This document shows positions 1 through 5,570 of a DNA stretch of 6,112 nt, piece after piece. The notes under the pieces were generated by a model. That model was given only the letters and a program-made list of their open reading frames with translations, ran no database searches and was not told the DNA's origin. The position numbers were made by a program, and so were the translations under genes. The stretch is from positions 1 to 6,112 of the forward strand of contig JADGCD010000127.1 of assembly GCA_015229165.1 (NCBI GenBank), given 5' to 3'. This stretch comes from Nitrospinota bacterium (lineage in GTDB: Bacteria > Nitrospinota_A > UBA7883 > JADGGD01). Numbering within the stretch: position 1 is the first letter of the stretch; every line of letters begins with the position of its first letter.

Positions 1-1476
1 GGCGCCGCCAATGACCGGGTCGACCGCGCGGCCGAGGAGGTTCTCCACGCGGGCGATGGCCTTCTCCATCGCCTCCCGTTCGTCGGGGCGGTGAAGGGGG
101 GCGGTCGGTTCGTTGCGGAAGGTCCGTCGCCGTTCGACCTCCGCCAGCGGCCTCGGACGGGGGGGGCTGGCGACGGGGGAGGGGGGACGGGTGGCCTCTT
201 CGGCGGTCATCCCTTCGGCGGCGTGGCGCAGGAACGATTCGTTGGCGCTGTTCTCCAGCAACCGCCGCACGAGGTAGGCGATGCCGCAGGTCAGCTCCCC
301 CACAGGGGCGTAGACCCGCACCGGGGCGCCGTAGGCCACCAGCCGTCGGCGCAGGTCGTCTCCCATGCCGTAGAGGGTCTGGAACTCGTACCGCTCGCGG
401 GGGAGGCGGGCGGACTCGGCCACGGCGAGCGCCCAGGCGGCGGAGCGGACGTTGTGGGTGGCGACGGCGATGTTCACCGGGGCGTCGCAGGTCATCAGTC
501 GGTGGGTCATCCGCTCGAAGGCGGCGTCGGTGGCTTCTTTGTCGATCCGGACCGGCAAAGGCCACCCGTGGCTGTCGGCGACGGCCAGCTCCTGGTCCCA
601 GTAGGCTCCTTTGACGAGCCGTATCCGTACCGGGACGTCGCGCCGGGCGATCCAGCCGATCAGCTCTTCGAGTTTTTCTTCGGCGTCTTCGAGGTAGGCC
701 TGGAAGGCGATGCCGCCGCTGTCGAACCGGGCGAACTCGTCTTCTTCCAGCAGGTCGGTGAAGGTGGCAAGGGTCAGGTCGCGGTAGACGAAGCTTTCCA
801 TGTCGACGTTGATCCGGGCGCCGCTTTCCATCGCCTGCCGGAAAAGGGGGCGCAGTCGGACCCGTGCGTCGGCGCTGGAGCGGACGGGAGCGGCGGGGTC
901 GAAGGTGGCCAGCAGGGAGGTCGGCTTGACGGAGATTTCGGGGGTGGGGTCGCCGGTGGCCCGGGTGGCGACGAGGTAGCCGAGCAGTTCCCGGTAGCGG
1001 GCGAGGGCCGCTTCCCCTTCCGCATCGGTGAGGGTGGCTTCGCCCAGCAGGTCGACGGTGCAGGCGCACTCTTCGCGCAACAGCCGGTCGATGGCGCCTC
1101 CGGCTTCCGCCGGGGTGGCGCCGGCGATGAAGGTCCGGGCGATCCGGCGGATGGCGGCGTCGGTGACGGCGGCCACGGCCCGGGGGGTGGCCAGCGGGGT
1201 GTCGACGAGCCGGATGGCGGCGACGAGAGGGGCGGGGAGGCGGCTGGTGTCGTCGGGGAGGTACTCGCGCAGGTGGCGCAGCAGGGTGGCGGGGGAGCTA
1301 AGGGTGGGATAGAGGTCGATGAACCGGAGGATCCGGGTTTTGACGGCGGGGTCGGCGGTGAGCCATGCGAGCGCGTGACGCTCCCACCAGCTTTTGTCGA
1401 GCAGGGTATCGGCGGGGAGGTGGTTGCCGTGAAGGGCGTGTCCGATTTCGGCTGCGCGGGTGTGGATGGTGTCCAT
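1..1476 (-). CDS. putA: Proline dehydrogenase / PutA, N-terminal part (cut by window edge)
   Basis: Flavoenzyme that oxidises L-proline to pyrroline-5-carboxylate; in bifunctional PutA a following aldehyde dehydrogenase domain makes glutamate. I translated 492 codons from ATG at 1476 to position 1 with no stop. Seen: an alpha-helical N-terminal arm (about 25-170), then the barrel with VDMESF (224-229), FQAYLEDA (258-265), RLVKGAYWD (286-294), ATHN (339-342), EFQTLYGMGDDL (364-375), VYAPVG (388-393) and YLVRRLLENSANESFLR (401-417). By family knowledge Y389 and the R404/R405 pair correspond to proline-binding residues, and K289 is the conserved barrel lysine. A low-complexity proline-rich linker (430-442) is followed by DPVIGG (486-491), which resembles the opening of a P5C dehydrogenase domain, so a full bifunctional PutA is inferred, its C-terminal half lying outside the window. 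The start is firm: an in-frame TAG lies two codons upstream. No Shine-Dalgarno is visible. Confidence 0.95.
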   Translation of the reverse strand, partial: MDTIHTRAAEIGHALHGNHLPADTLLDKSWWERHALAWLTADPAVKTRILRFIDLYPTLSSPATLLRHLREYLPDDTSRLPAPLVAAIRLVDTPLATPRAVAAVTDAAIRRIARTFIAGATPAEAGGAIDRLLREECACTVDLLGEATLTDAEGEAALARYRELLGYLVATRATGDPTPEISVKPTSLLATFDPAAPVRSSADARVRLRPLFRQAMESGARINVDMESFVYRDLTLATFTDLLEEDEFARFDSGGIAFQAYLEDAEEKLEELIGWIARRDVPVRIRLVKGAYWDQELAVADSHGWPLPVRIDKEATDAAFERMTHRLMTCDAPVNIAVATHNVRSAAWALAVAESARLPRERYEFQTLYGMGDDLRRRLVAYGAPVRVYAPVGELTCGIAYLVRRLLENSANESFLRHAAEGMTAEEATRPPSPVASPPRPRPLAEVERRRTFRNEPTAPLHRPDEREAMEKAIARVENLLGRAVDPVIGGA

Positions 1477-1481
1477 GGGCT

Positions 1482-1511
1482 ATTGTAGCGGATTGGGGGC
1501 GCTGAAATCAG
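1482..1511 (-). promoter_or_regulatory. Candidate putA promoter, near-leaderless
   Basis: On the minus strand TACAAT (1487-1482) matches the -10 consensus in five of six bases and ends five bases before the putA ATG. A weak CTGATT (1511-1506) sits 18 bp upstream as a possible -35. If used, transcription would begin at or next to the start codon, which agrees with the lack of a Shine-Dalgarno. The -35 is poor, so this is an inference from spacing. Confidence 0.4.
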
Positions 1512-1540
1512 TTGCGGGGCATGGGGGGGTTGGGTATACT
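1512..1540 (+). promoter_or_regulatory. tRNA-Arg promoter
   Basis: TTGCGG (1512-1517) and TATACT (1535-1540) are separated by exactly 17 bp and lie 16 bp before the mature tRNA 5' end, giving a leader of roughly ten nucleotides for RNase P to remove. The -10 matches consensus in five of six bases and the -35 keeps the key TTG. It is divergent from, and adjacent to, the candidate putA promoter. Confidence 0.65.
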
Positions 1541-1556
1541 GCCCGTTCGTTTTGAT

Positions 1557-1633
1557 GCGCCCGTAGCTCAGATGGATAGAGCGTTTGATTGCGGTTCAAA
1601 AGGTCGCAGGTTCGAATCCTGCCGGGCGCACCA
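1557..1633 (+). tRNA. tRNA-Arg (anticodon GCG), CCA encoded
   Basis: Complete 77-nt cloverleaf. Acceptor stem GCGCCCG/CGGGCGC (1557-1563 with 1623-1629), D stem GCTC/GAGC (1566-1569 with 1579-1582), anticodon stem TTTGA/TCAAA (1584-1588 with 1596-1600), variable loop AGGTC, T stem GCAGG/CCTGC around TTCGAAT, discriminator A1630 and CCA 1631-1633. The seven-base anticodon loop is TTGCGGT, so U33 is 1590 and the anticodon is GCG (1591-1593), reading CGC. The D loop carries an A where arginine tRNAs use A20 for recognition, and C35 is present, so arginine identity is well supported. Most bacteria read CGC with an ACG anticodon deaminated to inosine, so G34 is uncommon. Confidence 0.96.
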
Positions 1634-1650
1634 CACGCGAAAGCGTGTTC
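1633..1650 (+). terminator. Hairpin directly after the tRNA CCA, weak terminator or processing signal
   Basis: ACACGC (1633-1638) pairs perfectly with GCGTGT (1643-1648) around a GAAA tetraloop. A pyrimidine-rich but not pure T stretch follows. The stem begins at the final A of CCA, so it could end transcription or set the 3' trimming site. The absence of a T tract keeps the terminator call tentative. Confidence 0.45.
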
Positions 1651-1740
1651 TCTTCCTCACCCGCACGACCATCTCCGGCGTCGTTGCCGCCTTCTCCTCG
1701 ACAGGTTAAGACGGTTCTAAAGTCGTCCAGGCGGGGGCGC

Positions 1741-1788
1741 CACCGGCCACCGGTCCGGTGCGACCTGCCTCACGCTATCTCAATAGCG
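1741..1788. other. Two small hairpins ahead of the repeat array
   Basis: CACCGG (1741-1746) pairs with CCGGTG (1755-1760) over an 8-nt loop. CGCTAT (1773-1778) pairs with ATAGCG (1783-1788) over a CTCA loop. Both are perfect six-base stems and differ in sequence from the array beginning four bases later. I see no gene in 1649-1791. Rho-independent termination is unlikely because neither stem is followed by a T tract. Confidence 0.5.
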
Positions 1789-1791
1789 CGT

Positions 1792-2022
1792 CTTCGTACC
1801 CCCGGTAGTTGAATTGATTTCCGTTCCGGGGGTACTTCGCACCCCCGGTAGTTGAACCGATTTTTGTTCCCGGGGTACTTCGTACCCCCCTTGACCGAAC
1901 CACACCTGCGCGGCGTAGACGCGCCCAGCAGAATGAGCAGGGAAGAGAGCAGGCGCAAGCCTGTTCCGGGGGTACTTCGCACCCCCGGTAGTTGAATTGA
2001 TTTCCGTTCCGGGGGTACTTCG
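1792..2022. repeat. Tandem array of 43-nt hairpin-forming repeats
   Basis: Units run head to tail from a CTTCG(T/C)ACCCCCGG start to a CCGGGGGTA end: unit 1 at 1792-1834, unit 2 at 1835-1877, an interrupted unit at 1878-1974, unit 4 at 1975-2017, then a CTTCG stub (2018-2022). Units 1 and 4 differ at one base; unit 2 differs from unit 1 at six. Within unit 1 the arms GTACCCCCGG (1796-1805) and CCGGGGGTAC (1826-1835) are perfect 10-base inverted repeats around a 20-nt AT-rich loop. Across unit boundaries CCGGGGGT also pairs with the next ACCCCCGG over a 7-nt loop ACTTCGC (1826-1848 and 1966-1988). The array therefore has two competing fold patterns on either strand. It resembles REP/BIME-type intergenic repeats in size and palindromicity, but I do not recognise the family. 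No convincing reading frame runs through it. Confidence 0.9.
1878..1974. repeat. Interrupted repeat unit carrying about 73 nt of unrelated sequence
   Basis: The unit opens like the others (CTTCGTACCCCC, 1878-1889) and closes like the others (GTTCCGGGGGTA, 1963-1974), but its interior is replaced by 1890-1962. The outer arms GTACCCCC (1882-1889) and GGGGGTAC (1968-1975) still match perfectly. The interior holds its own small hairpins: CAGGC-GCAA-GCCTG (1950-1963) and GCGCG/CGCGC around 1908-1924. It may be a longer repeat subtype or an insertion into a standard unit. Confidence 0.75.
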
Positions 2023-2103
2023 CCGAATCCTCCTCGACAGCGTAAGGCCACTGCGTGTGGCGGCGACCTTCCTCTCTCTCATGACTCTTCCCGGCGCTCG
2101 CGC

Positions 2104-2130
2104 GGGGGTATAATGGTACCCGGCAGGAGG
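2104..2130 (+). promoter_or_regulatory. Promoter -10 and ribosome binding site of the kinase gene
   Basis: TATAAT (2109-2114) is a perfect -10 box. No good -35 is found at 16-18 bp; ATGAC (2081-2085) is too far. The predicted start of transcription is near 2121, giving a very short leader. AGGAGG (2125-2130) lies four bases before the ATG and fixes the start. The -10 is embedded in an imperfect palindrome, GGGTA (2106-2110) facing TACCC (2117-2121), placed like an operator. Confidence 0.7.
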
Positions 2131-2134
2131 GGCT

Positions 2135-4453
2135 ATGGTGAACGAACGTTCGGTGTCGCTCGGTGTGATGCCGCCGATGTCGGGAATCGCCGGGATTTAC
2201 GGACGCGAGATCGAACGGGCCGCCCGCATCGCCTGCGCCGAGGTCAACGAGGGGGGCGGGGTTCTGGGGCGGCCGCTCGAACTGCTCGTGGAGGATGACG
2301 GCAGTCTCCCCGAATCGGCGGTCGCGGCGGCGGAGAGACTGGCGGACCGGGGATGCGCGGCCCTGGTCGGGAACCTTCTCTCCAACGCCCGGATCGCCGT
2401 GGCCTACCGGGTCGCCGAGCCGCGCCATCTCCCCTATCTCAACTTCTCCTTCTACGAAGGGGGAATCAGCAGCCGCTATTATTTCCACTTCGCCGCCCTC
2501 CCCAACCAGCAGATCGACAAGATGATCCCCTGTATGAAGAGCCGGTACGGGCCGAAGATGTACTTCGCCGGGGCGAACTACGAGTGGCCCCGCGGCTCCA
2601 TCGACGCGGCCCGGCGGGCGCTCATCCGGGCTGGGGGACAGGTCGTCGAGGAGGAATATCTCCCCCTCGGCGCCGACCGGGAGCAGATGCGCCAACTCAT
2701 GGCCCGGGTCGCCGCGTCGGGCGCCGACGTCTTCGTCCCCTATTTCGCCGGGAGCGACCAGATCAACCTCCTTACCGAGTTCTCGGAGTTGGGGCTCAAA
2801 AAACGTATTGCGGTGGTCATGGGACATTACGACGAGGCCATGGCCGCCCATCTTCCCCCCGACGTCCGGGAGGGATACTACTCCAGCAACACCTACTACA
2901 TGACCGTCCCGACCGAGGGGAACCGCCGCTTCCTCGCCCGGCTGGCCGCCCTGCCGGGCGTGACCGGTCTCTGGCCCGAAGGGGACGGCATCCTGACCAA
3001 TTTCGGCGAGGGGGCCTACCTTTGCGTCCGGGCGTTCGCCCGGGCGGCCAACGCCGCCGGAAGCCTCGACCCGGAGCGGCTGATACGCCACCTCGAACGG
3101 GTGACGGTCGAGGGACCGCAAGGGGAGGTCCGGATGGACCCCACCACCCATCACGCCCGCGTCAACACCTACCTCACCCGGTGCCGACGGGACGGTACCT
3201 TCGAGATCGTCGAGTCGTTCGGGGCCGAGGAGCCCCTCATCCCCGAACGGTACCGCCGCCTTTATCACAGCGGCATGGCCATGAGCGAGAACGACATGCG
3301 TCTGCAGGCCCGGATCGTCGAGCAGATGACCGAAGGGGTTCTGCTGGTCGATTCCCGGACGGGGCGGATCATCTTCGCCAACCGGGCGGCGGAGGAGCTG
3401 TTCGGCTATGACGAGGCCCTTTTGACGTCGAAGGATTACGACGAGGTGAAGGCGGGCGTCGGCGGCATGGCCGGAAGCGACCAGATCGAGGGCATCCTGT
3501 TCCGCAAGGGGGTGTGGAGCGGCGAGGCCCCCTTTCGCCGCAGCGGCGGGGGGACGTTCCCCTGCCTGGTCTCGATCACCACCTTCACCCACGCCGTCTA
3601 CGGCGAAGTGTGGCTCGCCGTCCACCGGGACATCACCGATCTGGTCCGCGTCCGCCGGCGCGAGGAGGAGTTGAACCGGGCGCGCCGCTATTTCACCACC
3701 GTCACCTCGCACGAACTGCGGACCCCCCTGACCCACCTGCAACTGGCGGCGATCTTTCTGGACGATCTGCGCGCCTCCTGTCCGGACGAGGAACGCCTGG
3801 CGCAGGTCGCGGACCTCGTTCGCCAGAGCTTCTCCCGCATCGAGTCGGTGGTTTCGGCCACGTCCCTGCTGGCCGAGATGCAACAGCCCGAACCGCACCG
3901 GGAGCTGAGCCCGGTCCCGTTGCGTATCATGCTCGACTCGTCGATCGAAATCCTGCGGACGCGGATGGCGGCGGCCCGGCGGGAGATCGCCTTCACGGTG
4001 TCCGACACGGGCCTGGGATACGAGGCGGCGGTTCTCTGCAATCCCGGTCATGTGGAGAGGGCCTTGCTGGAGATTCTCAACAACGCCGTCCGTTACACCC
4101 CGGACGGGGGCGCCATCCGGGTTGAGGCGTCGCCGACCGGGATCCATGCCGCGGTGCGGGTGATCGACAGCGGTGTCGGCATGAGCGCCGAAGAGCAGGC
4201 GGCCCTCGACGATGTCTACTATTCCCCGCGCAATCCGAACCTTCATTACACCAGCGAACTCGGTTTTCTGGGGGGAGGGCTGGGGCTTGGACTCTGCCTG
4301 GCCCGCTCGATCATGGAGGAGGCGGGGGGGACGCTGACCATCGAGAGTCCCGGTCACGGCAAGGGAACCTCGGCCACTCTCCGCTTTCCGCTCGTGACCG
4401 AGAGCGGCTCCGCTCCCCCCGCGCCCGCGCGGACCGTCCCCGGCGTCGAATAA
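2135..4453 (+). CDS. Soluble AmiC-like/PAS sensor histidine kinase
   Basis: Predicted cytosolic receptor kinase of 772 residues that would autophosphorylate on ligand binding and pass phosphate to an unseen response regulator. Residues 5-365 resemble AmiC and related urea/short-chain amide/branched-chain amino acid binding proteins (Peripla_BP_5/6 type): VSLGVMPPMSG start, EDDGSLPESAV (53-63), a closing GPQGEVRMDPTTHHARVN segment (327-344). Residues about 388-502 form a PAS domain (VEQMTEGVLLVD, FANRAAEELFGYD, HRDITD). HisKA has SHELRTPL with phospho-acceptor H526. The ATPase has N box EILNNAVRYTP (N650), G1 DSGVGM (678-683) and G2 GGGLGLGL (713-720). I see no signal peptide or membrane segment, so the binding domain should face the cytoplasm, as AmiC does in Pseudomonas. 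The start is set by AGGAGG at 2125. No regulator gene is adjacent. The ligand is unknown; amides, urea or amino acids are inferences from the family. Confidence 0.9.
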   Translation: MVNERSVSLGVMPPMSGIAGIYGREIERAARIACAEVNEGGGVLGRPLELLVEDDGSLPESAVAAAERLADRGCAALVGNLLSNARIAVAYRVAEPRHLPYLNFSFYEGGISSRYYFHFAALPNQQIDKMIPCMKSRYGPKMYFAGANYEWPRGSIDAARRALIRAGGQVVEEEYLPLGADREQMRQLMARVAASGADVFVPYFAGSDQINLLTEFSELGLKKRIAVVMGHYDEAMAAHLPPDVREGYYSSNTYYMTVPTEGNRRFLARLAALPGVTGLWPEGDGILTNFGEGAYLCVRAFARAANAAGSLDPERLIRHLERVTVEGPQGEVRMDPTTHHARVNTYLTRCRRDGTFEIVESFGAEEPLIPERYRRLYHSGMAMSENDMRLQARIVEQMTEGVLLVDSRTGRIIFANRAAEELFGYDEALLTSKDYDEVKAGVGGMAGSDQIEGILFRKGVWSGEAPFRRSGGGTFPCLVSITTFTHAVYGEVWLAVHRDITDLVRVRRREEELNRARRYFTTVTSHELRTPLTHLQLAAIFLDDLRASCPDEERLAQVADLVRQSFSRIESVVSATSLLAEMQQPEPHRELSPVPLRIMLDSSIEILRTRMAAARREIAFTVSDTGLGYEAAVLCNPGHVERALLEILNNAVRYTPDGGAIRVEASPTGIHAAVRVIDSGVGMSAEEQAALDDVYYSPRNPNLHYTSELGFLGGGLGLGLCLARSIMEEAGGTLTIESPGHGKGTSATLRFPLVTESGSAPPAPARTVPGVE

Positions 4454-4473
4454 GAGGGGGCCGCCGCCCCCTT
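4454..4473 (+). terminator. Hairpin after the kinase stop codon
   Basis: AGGGGGC (4455-4461) pairs with GCCCCCT (4466-4472) over a CGCC loop, starting one base after the stop codon; G4454-T4473 could add a wobble pair. Only two T residues follow before GATC, so it is a weak intrinsic terminator at best, though the very GC-rich stem would protect the 3' end. The adjoining GATCGCGATC (4474-4483) is a 10-bp palindrome. Confidence 0.45.
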
Positions 4474-4483
4474 GATCGCGATC

Positions 4484-4849
4484 CTTTCGCTCCTTCTTGT
4501 CTGGTCTGATTTGTGACTTGTCCTGTTTTGTATTGAGCCATTCTTGGTCTTTCTCGACGCGCCCATGATCTCCACTGAAGCGTGAAAAAAGGCACAGGCC
4601 ATGTTTTTGGCTCACACCTTATTGTCAAGCGATTACAAGGCGTAATCGGACATTTGTCCGGCGTGCGGGGGTGGGGTGTGCTCTTTCTCACTTCCCGCAG
4701 TTCCCATGCTTTTTGAGCAAGTCCAATAAATATGCCTCTGTCGCGCCACGCGCCTCTTTTGGCGCCCCGATTGCTTTGATGTCGGTCAGCAGTACCAGAG
4801 ACCAAGGACGAGGGGGTGACAGAAACATTGTGAGCGGAAGGAATAGAAA
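4484..4849. other. Lower-GC intergenic stretch with two adjoining palindromes
   Basis: About 365 bp without a convincing gene; a hand count of 4501-4849 gives roughly half G+C against about two thirds in the flanking kinase gene. CGATTAC (4630-4636) faces GTAATCG (4642-4648) and CGGACA (4647-4652) faces TGTCCG (4655-4660), so the two inverted repeats touch and could be regulator sites for the hemerythrin gene. I could not find a well-spaced sigma-70 promoter. A minus-strand frame ending at 4688 is discussed as a possible gene remnant. Confidence 0.5.
4838..4843 (+). promoter_or_regulatory. Ribosome binding site of the hemerythrin gene
   Basis: AAGGAA lies six bases before the ATG at 4850. 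This favours that start over the internal Met codon at 4931, which has only GC-rich coding sequence before it, and so keeps the N-terminal hydrophobic segment in the protein. Confidence 0.6.
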
Positions 4850-5449
4850 ATGATCGAAGTGGTGACTGCGGGGAGCATGGCTCTTTCGGCGTCGGTTGCG
4901 GCGGTCGGAACCTGGTTCGGCGCGGCGGCGATGAGCAAGCGGAAAAGTCGGGCCGTGACGTCGAAGGAGGCCACCGTCGCCGGTCGGGCCCGTACCGCAG
5001 GAGGAACGCCCCGACAGGAGGGGGCGCTGATCTACTGGAGCGAGAAGTACATGCTCCATATCCCCCCCATCGACCGGCAGCACAAGGTTCTTGTCGATCT
5101 GATCAACCGGGTGTTCACCGCCATGAAGCGGGGCGCCGGTCTTGAAGAGCTCAAGGCGACCCTCGACGAACTGATCGCCTACACCCGGCGCCACTTCGCC
5201 GACGAGGAGCGGCTGCTCGAGAGGTACGGATTCCCGGCCCTGCAGTATCACCGGTCGATGCACCGCAAGCTGGAGGACGACATATCGCTCATGTATGGCG
5301 ATCTCGACGCCCGGGGGAAGACGCTGGTCGCCCTCAAGCTGATGCGGTTTCTCAAGCAATGGCTGGTGGAGCATATCCTGGTGGAGGACATGCAGTACGC
5401 CAACCATATTCACGCCGTCCGCGCTGGCCGCCCCGCCCGGCGCCGCTGA
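4850..5449 (+). CDS. Bacteriohemerythrin with N-terminal hydrophobic segment
   Basis: Di-iron, non-haem oxygen-binding protein of 199 residues. The hemerythrin domain fills about 61-190. All seven expected iron ligands are visible with family spacing: H78 in IDRQH, H115 and E119 in RRHFADEE, H134 and H138 in YHRSMH, H175 and D180 in WLVEHILVED. The family opening YWSEKYMLHIPPID is present (62-75). Usual bacteriohemerythrins are near 130-150 residues; the excess is at the N terminus. Residues 4-28 are hydrophobic and alanine-rich, followed by KRKSR (30-34), which by the positive-inside rule suggests a single membrane anchor with the iron domain in the cytoplasm; a short polar linker (35-58) follows. 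Likely roles known for the family are oxygen sensing, storage or delivery to membrane oxidases. It lies about 400 bp after the kinase gene and has its own terminator, so it is probably transcribed alone. Confidence 0.93.
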   Translation: MIEVVTAGSMALSASVAAVGTWFGAAAMSKRKSRAVTSKEATVAGRARTAGGTPRQEGALIYWSEKYMLHIPPIDRQHKVLVDLINRVFTAMKRGAGLEELKATLDELIAYTRRHFADEERLLERYGFPALQYHRSMHRKLEDDISLMYGDLDARGKTLVALKLMRFLKQWLVEHILVEDMQYANHIHAVRAGRPARRR

Positions 5450-5463
5450 TTCTGTCGCCCGGC

Positions 5464-5500
5464 AGGCCTCCCCTCCGCCCGGTCGGAGGGGAGGCCTTTT
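5464..5500 (+). terminator. Strong intrinsic terminator of the hemerythrin gene
   Basis: A perfect 14-bp stem (5464-5477 with 5484-5497) closes a CCCGGT loop, and TTTT (5497-5500) follows. It begins 14 bases after the stop codon and separates the hemerythrin gene from pyk. Confidence 0.92.
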
Positions 5501-5517
5501 GCCGTCTGTGCGTTGAG

Positions 5518-5559
5518 GGGCGAAAAAAAACGCCCGCCTCCGCCGGGAGGGAGTAGACT
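5518..5559 (+). promoter_or_regulatory. Candidate pyk promoter region with A-tract inverted repeat
   Basis: TAGACT (5554-5559) matches the -10 consensus at four of six bases. No -35 lies 17 bp upstream; instead an eight-A tract (5523-5530) flanked by GGGCG (5518-5522) and CGCCC (5531-5535) lies 23 bp upstream of the -10. The A tract might aid polymerase binding. The assignment is weak. Confidence 0.3.
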
Positions 5560-5570
5560 GGCTCGCTGTT

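Noticed and set aside
91..1488. Long open frame on the plus strand opposite putA
   Set aside because: It is antisense to a clear PutA with conserved motifs. Its glycine/aspartate/valine-rich product is the typical mirror of GC-rich coding DNA.
1610..1633. tRNA 3' end as a phage/island attachment site
   Set aside because: I found no second copy of the tRNA 3' end in the window and no integrase gene beside it.
1512..1709. Small plus-strand frame with a PVAQMDRA...GRRFESCRAHH product
   Set aside because: It is the well-known false translation of a tRNA gene and overlaps the tRNA-Arg exactly.
1792..2022. CRISPR array
   Set aside because: The units follow one another directly with no unique spacers; the loop is part of the repeat, and no cas genes are in view.
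1775..4615. A 946-codon open frame on the minus strand covering the repeat array and kinase
   Set aside because: It is antisense to the kinase, whose domain motifs are clear, and it runs through hairpin repeats and an intergenic stretch. The length reflects few stops in GC-rich DNA.
4622..4648. TTGTCA as a plus-strand -35 (or TTGACA on the minus strand)
   Set aside because: Neither direction has a reasonable -10 at 16-18 bp.
4671..4853. 60-codon plus-strand frame just before the hemerythrin gene
   Set aside because: It has no Shine-Dalgarno and no recognisable motif, and it uses the intergenic region containing the hemerythrin ribosome binding site.
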